Notes under the pieces: generated by a model
Told to the model about the DNA's origin: nothing
What the model saw: only the letters and a program-made list of their open reading frames with translations
Database searches by the model: none
Made by a program: the position numbers and the translations under genes
Origin: Chromobacterium amazonense
GTDB lineage: Bacteria; Pseudomonadota; Gammaproteobacteria; Burkholderiales; Chromobacteriaceae
NCBI RefSeq assembly: GCF_001855565.1
Contig: NZ_MKCR01000010.1
Span: forward strand, 28,730-92,729
Direction of reading: 5' to 3'
Length of the DNA stretch: 64,000 bases
In this document: positions 26,969 to 41,755 of the stretch, in pieces
Layout: every line of letters begins with the position of its first letter
Numbering within the stretch: position 1 is the stretch's first letter

Positions 26969-27919
26969 TCACGCCAGACGGTTGGCCGGCTCGCCGCGGA
27001 CAAAGGCCTCGATGTTGTCCGCCAGCTGCGCCGCCAAGCGGCGCATCGCCTCGCCGCTGGCCCAGCCGACGTGCGGCGTGACGATCAGATTCGGCAACCT
27101 GGCCTTCAACAGCGGATTGTCCAGCGCGGGCGGCTCCACGCTCAGCACGTCGAAGCCGGCGCCCCCGAGTTGGCCGTACTTCAGGGCTGCCACCAGATCG
27201 GCCTCGTCCACCAGGCCGCCGCGCGCGGTATTGATCAGGATGGCGCCGGGCTTCATCGCCATCAGCTCCGGCTGGGCGATCAGGCCGCGCGTCTCATCGG
27301 TCAAGGGGCAGTGCAGCGAGATCACGTCGGCGCGCGCCAGCACCTCGCCGAACGGCGTCCGGCCCTCCCTCGCCTGCGCCAAGCCTTTGCGCTCGGCAAA
27401 CAGCACCTCCATGCCAAAGGCCCGCGCCATGCCCGCCAGCTGGCTACCGATGCCGCCGGAGCCGACAATGCCCAGCACCGCGCCGCGCATCTCGCGGATG
27501 GGCGCGCCGAAATGGCAGAACTGCTTGGCCTGGCTCCATACGCCGGCGGCGACGTCGCGCTGGTAGGCCGGCAGATTCTTCATCAACGCCAGCATCAGCG
27601 TCAGGGCGTGCTCGGCGACGGTATGGTCGCCATAGTGACGGATATTGCACACCGCGACGCCGCGCTCGCAGCAGGCTTCCAGATCGACGTGGTTATAGCC
27701 GGTGGCGGCGATGGCGATCAGCTTAAGGCGCGGCAGCCGGGCGATGGTCTCGCGCGACAGCCGCACCTTGTTGCTGATGACGATATCGGCCTCGATGGCA
27801 TGATCGACGATCTGTTCAAGCGAAGTGGCGGGATATTCGCGATAATGGGCGGGAAAGCTGAAAACGGGAACCGGGACAGGCAGGCTGTCCCGGTCAAGAA
27901 ACACGACGTTGAGAGTCAT
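26969..27919 (-). CDS. D-2-hydroxyacid dehydrogenase (hydroxypyruvate/glycerate type)
   Basis: The 316-residue enzyme reduces a 2-keto acid with NAD(P)H. The nucleotide-binding motif is VLGIVGSGGIGSQLA near residue 145. The catalytic Arg lies in LINTARGGLVDE, the Glu in FDVLSVEPP and the His in TPHVGWAS. The substrate-side motif RLKLIAIAATGYNHVD suggests a hydroxypyruvate reductase-like enzyme. It lies 10 bp after the DUF2189 gene and is probably co-transcribed with it. The exact substrate is open. Confidence 0.9.
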   Translation of the reverse strand: MTLNVVFLDRDSLPVPVPVFSFPAHYREYPATSLEQIVDHAIEADIVISNKVRLSRETIARLPRLKLIAIAATGYNHVDLEACCERGVAVCNIRHYGDHTVAEHALTLMLALMKNLPAYQRDVAAGVWSQAKQFCHFGAPIREMRGAVLGIVGSGGIGSQLAGMARAFGMEVLFAERKGLAQAREGRTPFGEVLARADVISLHCPLTDETRGLIAQPELMAMKPGAILINTARGGLVDEADLVAALKYGQLGGAGFDVLSVEPPALDNPLLKARLPNLIVTPHVGWASGEAMRRLAAQLADNIEAFVRGEPANRLA

Positions 27920-27929
27920 TGCGTGGCGG

Positions 27930-28727
27930 TCATCGCTCGAAGGTGATCAAATCCCGATAGGCATGCCAGCTGGCCAGCGCCAGCACCGGCATGATGATGA
28001 TCAGGCCCAGATAATAGGTGGCGAAACCCACCACCGTCATCGCCACAATGATAGCGGCCCACACGCCCATCGTCAGCACATTGCGGTACACCGCCCGCAC
28101 GCTGGCGATCATGGAGGTGACGGCATCCACATCCTTGTCCAGCAACAGCGGTATCGATACCACGCTGACCGAGAACACCAACTGGGCGAACAAGAAACCG
28201 ACGGCGAAATAGGCGATCAGGAATTCCAGATTTTCGGCGTGGAAAGCATCGGCGACGATCTCGTTCAGATTCGGCAGCGCGGCTGTGTCGTAGAACAGCG
28301 CGAACATCAATAAAGACACGCGAAACCATCCGAACACCAACACGGCCAGCAACACGGCATAGAGGCTGAAACCAGGCATGTTGACGCGCCAAGAGGTCAC
28401 GCTGTGCAGCAGCTTGACCCTACCGTGGCCATCAAACGCTTCCATCTGCTTGGCGATGTCGTACAGGCCGATGGCCAGAAACGGGCCGGCGAGCAGGAAA
28501 ATGGTGGCGAAAGTAATCACCAGCTCCGGCGCCTGATCGACATAAGCCCCCAGCAAATACCCCATCAGCACGAATATCGCGCCATAGAACAGGCAATCGG
28601 CAGGGGCCTTCTGGAAGTCGCGGAAGCCCTTGCGCAACCACTGCAGGGCTTGCGCCGGCTCCACCTTGCGCGGCACCGGGCGCACCTGTGGCGTTTCATG
28701 ATCATGATCGTGATGTAGCACATCCAT
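27930..28727 (-). CDS. DUF2189 polytopic membrane protein with His-rich N terminus
   Basis: The 265-residue protein has about six hydrophobic segments, matching DUF2189, and the typical N-terminal QALQWLRKGFRDFQKAPADCLFYG segment. Before it lies a short His/Asp-rich stretch (HHDHDHE) that could bind metal. The function of the family is unknown. It precedes the hydroxyacid dehydrogenase by 10 bp. Confidence 0.8.
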   Translation of the reverse strand: MDVLHHDHDHETPQVRPVPRKVEPAQALQWLRKGFRDFQKAPADCLFYGAIFVLMGYLLGAYVDQAPELVITFATIFLLAGPFLAIGLYDIAKQMEAFDGHGRVKLLHSVTSWRVNMPGFSLYAVLLAVLVFGWFRVSLLMFALFYDTAALPNLNEIVADAFHAENLEFLIAYFAVGFLFAQLVFSVSVVSIPLLLDKDVDAVTSMIASVRAVYRNVLTMGVWAAIIVAMTVVGFATYYLGLIIIMPVLALASWHAYRDLITFER

Positions 28728-28865
28728 GGCACACCCCCTTGGGTTGCATAAAGATTACAGGTAACGAGGCCTGAATTTCGTTATATGCCAAGCACGGGAA
28801 AACACAAAGCCGGCGGCCGGCTGCTACAATCGCCGAGTTGCAACCATTTGCGTGAAGGAATCAGC

Positions 28866-29192
28866 ATGAGCGAATTGATCATCGAAGAACTGGCACTCGG
28901 CGAAGGCGCCGAAGCCGTGGCAGGACAGGAAGTCACCGTGCATTACACCGGCTGGCTGACCGACGGCACCAAGTTCGACTCCAGCAAGGATCGCATGCAG
29001 CCGTTCAGCTTCCCGCTGGGCGCCGGTTACGTGATCAAGGGTTGGGACCAGGGTGTTCAGGGCATGAAAGTCGGCGGCAAGCGCAAGCTGACCATCCCGT
29101 CCGAACTCGGCTACGGCGCGCGCGGCGCCGGCGGCGTGATCCCGCCGCACGCCACGCTGGTATTCGAAGTGGAGCTGCTGCAGGTGGGTTAA
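28866..29192 (+). CDS. FKBP-type peptidyl-prolyl cis-trans isomerase
   Basis: The 108-residue cytoplasmic protein is a minimal FKBP domain: [69 protein letters not shown]. It lacks a signal peptide and the long N-terminal domain of FkpA/Mip proteins. GAAGGAA lies upstream of the ATG. Confidence 0.95.
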   Translation: MSELIIEELALGEGAEAVAGQEVTVHYTGWLTDGTKFDSSKDRMQPFSFPLGAGYVIKGWDQGVQGMKVGGKRKLTIPSELGYGARGAGGVIPPHATLVFEVELLQVG

Positions 29193-29209
29193 GCGGCGCC
29201 GCAGCCAGC

Positions 29210-29242
29210 AAAAAGGCCATCTCATTGGAGACGGCCTTTTTC
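29210..29242. terminator. Bidirectional terminator between FKBP and DedA genes
   Basis: AAAAAGGCC / GGCCTTTTT with an inner ATCTC-GAGAC extension (one mismatch) lies in the convergent gap and is flanked by A and T runs. Confidence 0.8.
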
Positions 29243-29259
29243 TTTGGACGAAAATGCGC

Positions 29260-29877
29260 TTATTTTTTGACGCAAGCCATGCGGCGGCGGCGGTACCATA
29301 CAAAACCCACCCCCAGCAGCAGCAAGGCCACTACGCTCAGGATGCCGGCCTGGCCTCTATGCACCATCATCATCAGCCAGTCGCGGTTGGCCGCGCCGTA
29401 GTAGCCCAGATAGACCCATACCGGCACCGAGATCAGCGCGGCGAAGCCATCCATCAACAGGAAGCGCCAATAAGGCACGCGACGGGTCATGCCGGCCGTG
29501 ATGAAGATGGGGGAACGCAGCCCCGGCAGGAAGCGGGCGACAAACAGCACCCAGTTGCCGTATTTCTCGAATTTTTCCTGCACCGCCTCGAAGCGCTCCT
29601 GCGTCAGGATGCGGGAGATGGGTTTGAAGCGCAGCACTTTTTCGCCGAAGATGCGCCCAGCCATGAACATGCAGCCGTCGCCGACCAGCACGCCGGCCAT
29701 GCCGACCACGAACATATAGTGCACATTGGTGTAACCCAGGCCGGAAATCACGCCGCCGGCAACCAGGGTGATGTCTTCCGGAATCGGCACGCCAAACCCG
29801 CAAACCAGCAGCACCGCGAACACGGCGACATATCCGTAGCCGGTGAAGAAGTCTAAAAGTATCTGCAGAGTATCCAT
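29260..29877 (-). CDS. DedA family membrane protein
   Basis: The 205-residue inner-membrane protein belongs to the DedA family, now linked to lipid flipping and membrane homeostasis. It shows the acidic motif FGVPIPEDITLVAGG and the conserved FVARFLPGLRSPIFITAG, with a basic C terminus. It is divergent from alr and convergent with the FKBP gene. Confidence 0.93.
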   Translation of the reverse strand: MDTLQILLDFFTGYGYVAVFAVLLVCGFGVPIPEDITLVAGGVISGLGYTNVHYMFVVGMAGVLVGDGCMFMAGRIFGEKVLRFKPISRILTQERFEAVQEKFEKYGNWVLFVARFLPGLRSPIFITAGMTRRVPYWRFLLMDGFAALISVPVWVYLGYYGAANRDWLMMMVHRGQAGILSVVALLLLGVGFVWYRRRRMACVKK

Positions 29878-29953
29878 CGTTGTTCCGTCTGTCGGCGATC
29901 AAGTCAGGGCGACATGGCGGCGGCAGGTCGGCTAAAGTCCAAGCACGGGGGTG

Positions 29954-29959
29954 TATAAT
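29954..29959 (+). promoter_or_regulatory. -10 element of alr
   Basis: A perfect TATAAT lies 30 bp before the alr start. I found no good -35 and no Shine-Dalgarno sequence before the ATG. Confidence 0.5.
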
Positions 29960-29988
29960 AGCACACCTCCCCTTCACGCTTTCTTGAC

Positions 29989-31062
29989 ATGACTCGTCCT
30001 ATCCGGCTGGAAATCTCCCTCTCGGCCATTCGCCACAATTTTCTGTTTACCCGCCAGCATGCCCAAGCCCGCAAGCTGTTCGCCGTGATCAAGGCCGACG
30101 CCTACGGCCATGGTGTATTGGACACAGCAAAGACGTTGGCCGACTTGGCCGACGGTTTTGCCCTGCTCAATTTCGAAGACGCGGCGCGCTTGCGCGATGC
30201 AGGCATCGATCAACCCATCGTATTGCTGGAAGGTCCGTTCGACGCGGCCGAAGCCGCGGCAATGGGCGGCTACCGCATCGGCGGCGCCGTCCATTCACAA
30301 GAACAGATAGCCTGGCTGGCCAAAGGTTCCGCCGAACGCCCAGTCGAGGCGTGGCTGAAGGTCAACAGCGGCATGAATCGGCTGGGTTTCCGCCCGCAAC
30401 AGGCCCACGACGCGCTGGCGAGCTTGCGCGCCCTGCCCATGGTCCGCCCCGCGGCGATCATGACCCACTTCGCCAGCGCCGACGACGATTACGGCGTGGC
30501 CGAGCAATGGGCCCACTTCGCGCCCATCGCCGCGCAAAGCGGCCTGCCGGTCAGCGCCGCCAACTCGGCCGCCCTGTTGCGCCACCCGCACACCCACGGC
30601 GACATCGGCCGTCCCGGCATCGTGCTGTACGGCGCTTCGCCGTTCGAAGACGCCACCGGCGCCGAGCTTGGCCTGAAGCCGGCGATGACGCTGTCCGCAG
30701 ACATCATAGGCGTGCAGCAGCTGCAAGCCGGCGACGCCGTCGGCTATGGCCGCCGCTTCATCGCAGACCGCCCCATGCGCATCGGCATCGCCGCCTGCGG
30801 CTATGCCGACGGCTACCCGCGCATCGCCGCCAACGGCACGCCGGTGGCGGTGGATGGAAAGGCCAGCGCCACCGTCGGTCGGGTATCGATGGACATGTTG
30901 GCAGTCGACCTGAGCCACCTGCCGCAAGCCGGCATCGGCAGCCGCGTCGAGCTGTGGGGCCCGCAAGTGCCGATTGAAAAAGTGGCCGCCTGCGCCGGCA
31001 CCATCAGCTACGAGCTGATGAGCGCGGTCATGCCGCGGGTGCCGCGGCTGTTGAAGGATTGA
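29989..31062 (+). CDS. alr: Alanine racemase
   Basis: The 357-residue PLP enzyme makes D-alanine for peptidoglycan. The PLP lysine is K35 in FAVIKADAYGHG. The catalytic tyrosine lies in AACGYADGYPR, and the GRVSMDMLAVDL motif follows. The length is normal for the family. Confidence 0.97.
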   Translation: MTRPIRLEISLSAIRHNFLFTRQHAQARKLFAVIKADAYGHGVLDTAKTLADLADGFALLNFEDAARLRDAGIDQPIVLLEGPFDAAEAAAMGGYRIGGAVHSQEQIAWLAKGSAERPVEAWLKVNSGMNRLGFRPQQAHDALASLRALPMVRPAAIMTHFASADDDYGVAEQWAHFAPIAAQSGLPVSAANSAALLRHPHTHGDIGRPGIVLYGASPFEDATGAELGLKPAMTLSADIIGVQQLQAGDAVGYGRRFIADRPMRIGIAACGYADGYPRIAANGTPVAVDGKASATVGRVSMDMLAVDLSHLPQAGIGSRVELWGPQVPIEKVAACAGTISYELMSAVMPRVPRLLKD

Positions 31063-31079
31063 GCGCGGCGCAAGATCAA

Positions 31080-31111
31080 AAAAAATGCCAACCCGAGAGT
31101 TGGCATTTTTT
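31080..31111. terminator. Bidirectional terminator between alr and glmM
   Basis: AAAAAATGCCAAC / GTTGGCATTTTTT with a 6-base loop separates the convergent alr and glmM genes. Confidence 0.92.
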
Positions 31112-31129
31112 CTGCTGAGACAGACAGAA

Positions 31130-32467
31130 TCAGACCACCACCGCCTCGATCGCCTTGGCGATGGCGCTGGCCCAAGTATCGGCCAGTGTCTTGTCGTCGG
31201 CTTCCACCATCACGCGCACCACGGGCTCGGTGCCGGACGGACGCAAGACGACGCGGCCGCGGCCATGCAGCGCGGCCTCGGCTTCGGCCAGCGGCGCGGC
31301 GGCGGCGGCCTTCCAGTCGCAACCGTTATGGCGCACATTGATCAGCGTCTGCGGGAATGGTTGCCAGTCGGCGCAGATCTCGGCCAGGCTCATGCCCAGT
31401 TGCTGCACCGCGGCCAACACCTGCAGGCTGGAGATGATGCCGTCGCCGGTGCTGTGCTTGTCCAGGCACAGGATGTGGCCGGACGCCTCGCCGCCCACCT
31501 GCCAGCCGTCGGCATGCAGCATTTCCAGCACGTAGCGGTCGCCTACCTTGGCGCGGCCGAACGGCACGCCTTGCTTCTGCAGCGCCAGTTCCATCGCCAT
31601 ATTGGTCATCACCGTGCCGACCACGCCGCCCTTCAGCGCGCCGCAGGCCGCGCGGGCCTTGGCGATGACGTAGATCAGTTGGTCGCCGTCGTAGACGCGG
31701 CCCGCCGCGTCCACCATGATCAGCCGGTCGCCGTCGCCGTCCAGCGCGATGCCGAAGTCGGCCTGATGCTCCAGCACCGCCATCTGCAGCGTCTTGGGAT
31801 ACGTCGCGCCGACGCGCTCGTTGATGTTGTAGCCGTTGGGCTCGCAACCGATTTCCACCAGCTCGGCGCCCAGCTCATGGAACACCTTGGGCGCGATGTG
31901 GTAGGTGGCGCCATTGGCGCAATCGACTACCAGCTTCAAGCCCTTCAGGCTCATCTCGTTGGGGAAGGTGCTCTTGCAGAATTCGATGTAGCGGTCGGCG
32001 GCGCCTTCGATGCGGCGGGCGCGGCCCAGCTCCAGCGAGGCGTTGGTAGCCATAGGCTGATCCAGCATCGCTTCGATTTCCAGTTCCAGCGCGTCGTCGA
32101 GCTTGTTGCCGCCCTCTGCGAAGAACTTGATGCCGTTATCGTGGAAGGGGTTGTGCGATGCCGAGATCACCACGCCGGCCTCCAGGCGCAGCGCGCGGGT
32201 CAGGTAGGCGATGCCCGGCGTCGGCAGCGGACCGGTCAGCAAAACGTTCACGCCGGCGGCGGTGAAGCCGGCCTGTAGCGCGGCCTCCAGCATGTAGCCG
32301 GAGATGCGGGTATCCTTGCCGATCAGCACGGTCGGACGGCTGTCCTTGTCATGATCGACCAACACGCGCCCGGCGGCATAGCCGAGCTTCATCACGAATT
32401 CTGGGGTGATCGGAAACTTGCCGACCTCGCCGCGCACGCCATCGGTGCCGAAATATTTGCGACTCAT
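31130..32467 (-). CDS. glmM: Phosphoglucosamine mutase
   Basis: The 445-residue enzyme converts glucosamine-6-phosphate to glucosamine-1-phosphate, feeding UDP-GlcNAc synthesis. The phosphoserine is in [16 protein letters not shown] near residue 102, the metal site is DGDGDR, and the sugar/phosphate region includes [13 protein letters not shown]. It is the last gene of ftsH-folP-glmM, a conserved order. Confidence 0.97.
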   Translation of the reverse strand: MSRKYFGTDGVRGEVGKFPITPEFVMKLGYAAGRVLVDHDKDSRPTVLIGKDTRISGYMLEAALQAGFTAAGVNVLLTGPLPTPGIAYLTRALRLEAGVVISASHNPFHDNGIKFFAEGGNKLDDALELEIEAMLDQPMATNASLELGRARRIEGAADRYIEFCKSTFPNEMSLKGLKLVVDCANGATYHIAPKVFHELGAELVEIGCEPNGYNINERVGATYPKTLQMAVLEHQADFGIALDGDGDRLIMVDAAGRVYDGDQLIYVIAKARAACGALKGGVVGTVMTNMAMELALQKQGVPFGRAKVGDRYVLEMLHADGWQVGGEASGHILCLDKHSTGDGIISSLQVLAAVQQLGMSLAEICADWQPFPQTLINVRHNGCDWKAAAAAPLAEAEAALHGRGRVVLRPSGTEPVVRVMVEADDKTLADTWASAIAKAIEAVVV

Positions 32468-32565
32468 TATGTTCTCTATCTTCGGTTGGGGACCGATATT
32501 CAGACCGTTCCGGTCAATCCAGACGGTATTTTGCCATCAAGCCCAGCGTGAAAACCAGTTTCAGA

Positions 32566-33402
32566 TCAAGATTCCCGCAGCGCCTGCCATAGCTGCAAGG
32601 CCTGGCGCGTCGCCTTGACGTCGTGCACGCGGATCACCGCCGCGCCTCGCCGCGCCGCCTCCAACGCGGCCGCCACGCTGGCGCCCAGGCGTTCCGCAGG
32701 TTCGGCCTCGCCGGTGATCGCGCCCAGCATGGCCTTGCGCGATAGCCCCACGAGCAGCGGGGCGCCGGCGATGCGCTCCACTTCATCCAGACGCTTGAGC
32801 AGCGCCAGATTATGTTCCAGCGTTTTGCCGAAGCCGAAACCCGGATCAACCAGCAGCCTTTCGCGGGCGATGCCCGCATCCAGGCATAGCTGCGCGCGCC
32901 GTTTCAAATACTCCGCCACCTCCGCCACCACGTCGCCATAGGCTGGCTTGTCCTGCATGGTGTCCGGATTGCCCTGCTTGTGCATCAGGCAAATGGCAGC
33001 CTGGCTTTGCGCCGCCACCTGCAGCGCGCCCTCATCCTCCAGCGCCGATACATCGTTGATCAGGTCCACCGCATCCAGAGCCAGCGCCTCGCGCATCACT
33101 TCGGCGCGGCGGGTGTCCAGCGACAGCGGCGCGCCGAGATCGCGCAGTTTCTCCAGCGCCGGCAGCACGCGCGACATTTCTTCCTGCGGGCTGACGAAAG
33201 GCGCGCCAGGACGCGTCGATTCGCCGCCGATGTCCAGAATGTCCGCGCCTTCGGCCAACATCGCCTCCGCGCGGCGCAAGGCGTCTTCCAGACGGTTGAA
33301 ACGGCCGCCGTCGGAGAACGAATCCGGCGTGACATTCAGGATGCCCATCACCAGCGGATGGGACAGATCGAGCGTGAAACGCCCGCACAACAAGGTTTTC
33401 AT
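32566..33402 (-). CDS. folP: Dihydropteroate synthase
   Basis: The 278-residue enzyme condenses p-aminobenzoate with the pterin diphosphate in folate synthesis and is the sulfonamide target. The motifs are MGILNVTPDSFSDGG, DIGGESTRPGA, DLINDVSAL and LLVDPGFGFGKTLEHN. The ATG at 33402 gives the usual N terminus; the longer frame is not supported. It lies between ftsH and glmM. Confidence 0.97.
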   Translation of the reverse strand: MKTLLCGRFTLDLSHPLVMGILNVTPDSFSDGGRFNRLEDALRRAEAMLAEGADILDIGGESTRPGAPFVSPQEEMSRVLPALEKLRDLGAPLSLDTRRAEVMREALALDAVDLINDVSALEDEGALQVAAQSQAAICLMHKQGNPDTMQDKPAYGDVVAEVAEYLKRRAQLCLDAGIARERLLVDPGFGFGKTLEHNLALLKRLDEVERIAGAPLLVGLSRKAMLGAITGEAEPAERLGASVAAALEAARRGAAVIRVHDVKATRQALQLWQALRES

Positions 33403-33452
33403 CTTAATCTCGCGTTCCAGATACCCTGACAAAACAGCGGGCAGTAATGCAA

Positions 33453-33484
33453 AACCGGGCAAGCCCCTTAAGGCTTGCCCGGTT
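33453..33484 (-). terminator. Hairpin terminator between ftsH and folP
   Basis: A perfect 13-bp stem (AACCGGGCAAGCC) with a 6-base loop is followed on the minus strand by TTTTGC. It probably reduces transcription of folP and glmM relative to ftsH. Confidence 0.8.
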
Positions 33485-33500
33485 GGAGACAGAGACGGGG

Positions 33501-35420
<1,920 letters not shown>

Positions 35421-35504
35421 GAGTAGCGGACTCCTCTGTGCCCTGACTTTATTGGTTGCTTGTACGTTAAATGGCTACGATTGTACGCTCCGCGCCCATT
35501 CGTG

Positions 35505-36122
35505 TCAGCGGCGATGCTTGCCCAGCAGATAGATTTCGCTGGAACGGTCGCGTGACGCCTTGGGTTTGCGGGTGACCACCTCGCCGAATAGCTCGCGCAT
35601 GGCTTTGAGGTAATCCTGAAAATCGCTGCCCTGGAACACTTTGACGAGAAAGTGGCCGCCGGGTTTCAAATGATCGCGCGCAAAATCCAGCGCCAGCTCG
35701 CACAGGAGGAAACTACGGGCCTGATCGATGGCGCTCATGCCTGACATATTGGGTGCCATATCGGAAATTACAAGATCCAGCGCGCGGCCGCCCAATAATT
35801 GCTCGAACTCGCGCAACACCGCTTCTTCGCGGAAGTCGCCCTGGATGAAGTCGACGCCGGGCACCGGATCCATCGGCAGAATATCGAGCGCGAACACCTT
35901 GCCCTTGTCGCCGACGATGCGCGCCGCCACCTGGGACCAGCTGCCCGGCGTGGAGCCCAGATCCGCCAGCACGACGCCGGGGCGGATCAGTTTATCCTTG
36001 TCGTTGATCTCCAAGAGCTTGTAGGCGGCGCGGGCGCGATAGCCGTCTTTCTGCGCCATTTGCACATATTGGTCGTTGACGTGTTCCTGCAACCAGGCGT
36101 TGCTGCTCTTGCTTCTTGCCAT
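35505..36122 (-). CDS. rlmE: 23S rRNA (uridine-2'-O-)-methyltransferase RlmE
   Basis: The 205-residue enzyme methylates U2552 of 23S rRNA. The SAM motif is [18 protein letters not shown], followed by [12 protein letters not shown] and [11 protein letters not shown], which carry the Asp and Lys of the catalytic tetrad; the last Glu is in EIYLLG. In the usual motif APGGW replaces the TPGSW seen here, a mild variation. It precedes ftsH and is divergent from yhbY. Confidence 0.96.
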   Translation of the reverse strand: MARSKSSNAWLQEHVNDQYVQMAQKDGYRARAAYKLLEINDKDKLIRPGVVLADLGSTPGSWSQVAARIVGDKGKVFALDILPMDPVPGVDFIQGDFREEAVLREFEQLLGGRALDLVISDMAPNMSGMSAIDQARSFLLCELALDFARDHLKPGGHFLVKVFQGSDFQDYLKAMRELFGEVVTRKPKASRDRSSEIYLLGKHRR

Positions 36123-36217
36123 CTCGGCGCTTTCTGTGGTCTCAATGCTCAGGATAGCCGATGGACCCGCGGCGCACGGCGCTATCCTGTTGTTTTTCGG
36201 TTAATTCAGGCCCAAAT

Positions 36218-36247
36218 TTGGGGCGGAGGGGCAAATTCTAGTAGAAT
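36218..36247 (+). promoter_or_regulatory. Candidate promoter of yhbY
   Basis: TTGGGG (36218-36223) and TAGAAT (36242-36247) are 18 bp apart and end 29 bp before the yhbY start. Confidence 0.45.
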
Positions 36248-36275
36248 CGCGTTTTGCTTTGAATTCCGTATTTCC

Positions 36276-36596
36276 ATGAAAATTGAAATCAAGCCGTTTC
36301 AGCGCAAGTACCTGCAAGGTCTGGCGCACGGCATCGACCCGGTGGTAATGATCGGCAACAACGGCCTGACCGAGTCCGTAGTGCGCGAAATCGCCATCAA
36401 TCTGGACGCCCACGAACTGATCAAGGTTCGCGTGCTCGGCGACGATCGCGAAGCCCGCGTCGCCATGTTCGAGCAGATCTGCGACGAGCTGGGCTGCGCC
36501 CCGGTTCAGCATATCGGCAAGCTGTTGGTGCTGTGGCGCCCCAGCGACAAGCAGCGCATTCCGCTGCCGAAAAACAAGCAGGCGATGAAGGACTGA
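36276..36596 (+). CDS. yhbY: CRM-domain RNA-binding protein YhbY
   Basis: The 106-residue protein is a single CRM domain that binds pre-50S ribosomal particles. It shows the typical LRG/L-A-H-pattern at YLQGLAHGIDPVVMIGNNGLTE and the GKLLVLWRPS end. In many proteobacteria yhbY lies divergent from rlmE-ftsH and next to greA, as here. Confidence 0.94.
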   Translation: MKIEIKPFQRKYLQGLAHGIDPVVMIGNNGLTESVVREIAINLDAHELIKVRVLGDDREARVAMFEQICDELGCAPVQHIGKLLVLWRPSDKQRIPLPKNKQAMKD

Positions 36597-36614
36597 GTCC
36601 ATTTGCCGGCAAAC

Positions 36615-36643
36615 AAAAAGCGGTGGCCCAGCCACCGCTTTTT
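36615..36643. terminator. Bidirectional terminator between yhbY and the DUF4149 gene
   Basis: AAAAAGCGGTGGC / GCCACCGCTTTTT with a 3-base loop serves both convergent genes. Confidence 0.9.
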
Positions 36644-36687
36644 TGTTGCCTGCGCGGCACAGCGCCGGCCGTCCAGGCGCGCGGCGC

Positions 36688-37116
36688 TTACTCGCTGCGC
36701 CAGATAAAAGCCAGGCCGAGCAGGCTCTGCACCAGGTAGATCAGGCTGGAAATGGCGTGCCAGGTGGCGAAGCCGCCGCCGAACAGGCCCTCGGCCGCAT
36801 GGTTCATCTGCTGTTTCAGCGTAACGATGATCGGCGCCACGCCAAACTGGTTGATCAGCGTGCACGCCAGCATGCCGACGATAAGCCAGAACGCGCCCTG
36901 CTTCAAGCCGGACACGCCATTGCGCCACACCAGGTCCACCATCAGGAACACGCCGCACACCAGCCCAACCCAGGCGATGACGGCGAACAAACGCCCGGCC
37001 ACCATGCCGGCGGTCACCGCGTCCAGCGTTTTGAACAGCACCGGCGCCACGATCAGGCCGATTACCCACAAACCGCCAATCCAGAAAGTTTTGGCGAAAG
37101 CACGCAAGCCGTCCAT
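36688..37116 (-). CDS. DUF4149 membrane protein
   Basis: The 142-residue protein has four predicted membrane helices (about residues 10-30, 42-62, 75-95 and 118-138) and matches the DUF4149 pattern (FWIGGLWVIGLIVAPVLFKTL, NQFGVAPII). The function is unknown. It follows greA by 71 bp on the same strand; neighbouring greA and yhbY is common for this family in betaproteobacteria. Confidence 0.82.
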   Translation of the reverse strand: MDGLRAFAKTFWIGGLWVIGLIVAPVLFKTLDAVTAGMVAGRLFAVIAWVGLVCGVFLMVDLVWRNGVSGLKQGAFWLIVGMLACTLINQFGVAPIIVTLKQQMNHAAEGLFGGGFATWHAISSLIYLVQSLLGLAFIWRSE

Positions 37117-37187
37117 TTTTCCCCCAGCAACAGAAAGCCGCTCATGAAAAACGCGCGATCAGGCGTCGCGCGCGGTTCGGATTCAGG

Positions 37188-37664
37188 TCAGATGTACTTG
37201 ACGTCGAGCACTTCGTACTCGCGGATGCCGCCCGGGGCCACCACTTCGGCCACGTCGCCGGCTTCCTTGCCGATCAGGGCGCGCGAGATCGGCGAGTTCA
37301 CCGATACCTTGCTGACTTTGATGTCGGCTTCGTCGTCGCCGACGATCTGGTAGGTCACGTTCTCTTCGGTTTCCAGATCCATCAGTTCGACGGTGGCGCC
37401 GAACACCACGCGGCCATCGGCGTCCAGCTCGGCCGGATTGATGATCACGGCGTTGGACAGCTTGGCTTCCAGCTCGGCGATGCGGCCTTCGACAAAGGCC
37501 TGACGTTCTTTGGCCGCGTCGTATTCGGCGTTTTCCGACAGGTCGCCATGAGAACGCGCCTCGGCGATCGCCTCGATCACCGCCGGACGCTCCACGCTCT
37601 TCAGGCGTTGCAGTTCTTCCTTCAGAAGCTCGGCGCCGCGTACAGTCAACGGGACTTTGGTCAT
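37188..37664 (-). CDS. greA: Transcription elongation factor GreA
   Basis: The 158-residue protein rescues arrested RNA polymerase by stimulating transcript cleavage. It shows the N-terminal coiled coil with the tip acidic motif ([14 protein letters not shown]) and the C-terminal globular domain ([23 protein letters not shown]). The ATG at 37664 follows GGAG. It lies downstream of carB, separated by a terminator-like hairpin. Confidence 0.97.
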   Translation of the reverse strand: MTKVPLTVRGAELLKEELQRLKSVERPAVIEAIAEARSHGDLSENAEYDAAKERQAFVEGRIAELEAKLSNAVIINPAELDADGRVVFGATVELMDLETEENVTYQIVGDDEADIKVSKVSVNSPISRALIGKEAGDVAEVVAPGGIREYEVLDVKYI

Positions 37665-37707
37665 TACAGTATTCTCCACAGGCGGTTGTCCGCCTTTATC
37701 AAAAGCA

Positions 37708-37734
37708 CAAGCCGCCGTACAGGACGGCGGCTTG
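37708..37734 (-). terminator. Hairpin terminator between carB and greA
   Basis: CAAGCCGCCGT / ACGGCGGCTTG with a 5-base loop is followed on the minus strand by TGCTTTTGAT. The T run is short, so some read-through from carB into greA is likely. Confidence 0.65.
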
Positions 37735-37806
37735 CACAAGCGGGTTTGAGCGGAATTGTAACGGCAAATCGCCTCCGCATCAAAGCCTACCGACGGACTG
37801 CTACCC

Positions 37807-41016
<3,210 letters not shown>

Positions 41017-41089
41017 GGCTTCTACTCTTTGATGACTTGTATTTTCCGGCCGCGCCGCACCCGGCGACGCGGCATGTTCACTATTGGCC

Positions 41090-41740
41090 TTACAGGCTGG
41101 CCGCCGCCAGCTTGGCGCCGAATCCGACGAAGATGGCCCCCACCGAGCCGCCCAGCGCCGCCGTCAGCTTGCGGCGGCGGCGGAAAGCCGCGGCCAGCTT
41201 GTCGCCCAGCAGGATCAGCATGGACAGATTGGCGATGCTGCAGCACTGGACGATGGCGCCCAACGCGGCGAAGGTGACAGCCGGGTGCGGATAGGCTGGA
41301 TCGACGAACTGCACGAAGAACGATACGAAGAACAGGATGGCCTTCGGGTTCATCAGGCTGATCAGCAGCGCCTTGCGGTAAGGGTGGCCTCCGGACAACG
41401 GCGACGCGGCCGAGGCGGACTCTTCGCCGCGGCGCGCGCGGCGCCAGGCCAGGATGCCGGACTTCAGCATGTTGACGCCTAGCCAGGCCAGATAGCCGCC
41501 GCCGATGTACTTGACCACCGCGAACAGCGCCGGATTGGCCTGCAGCAGGCCAGCCGCGCCGGTGGCCGCCAGCGTCATCAGGATGAAGTCGCCGCTAACC
41601 ACGCCGCCGGCGGCGGCGAAGCCCGCGCGCTTGCCGCGCTGCGCCGCCACCGACAGCACGTACATGGCGTTCGGCCCCGGCAGCAGGATCACGATCAGCG
41701 TGCCGATCAGGTAGGTGGTAAGGTCGGTAATGCCCAACAT
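41090..41740 (-). CDS. LysE/RhtB-family amino acid exporter
   Basis: The 216-residue protein has about six membrane helices and the LysE-family pattern: [20 protein letters not shown] near the N terminus, [15 protein letters not shown] and [21 protein letters not shown]. Members export amino acids such as lysine, arginine, leucine or homoserine lactones. It lies 15 bp after carA and 73 bp before carB, so it is almost certainly transcribed with carAB. Arginine, citrulline or a related metabolite would suit the context, but that is inference. Confidence 0.9.
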   Translation of the reverse strand: MLGITDLTTYLIGTLIVILLPGPNAMYVLSVAAQRGKRAGFAAAGGVVSGDFILMTLAATGAAGLLQANPALFAVVKYIGGGYLAWLGVNMLKSGILAWRRARRGEESASAASPLSGGHPYRKALLISLMNPKAILFFVSFFVQFVDPAYPHPAVTFAALGAIVQCCSIANLSMLILLGDKLAAAFRRRRKLTAALGGSVGAIFVGFGAKLAAASL

Positions 41741-41755
41741 GATTCGACTCCGCCC

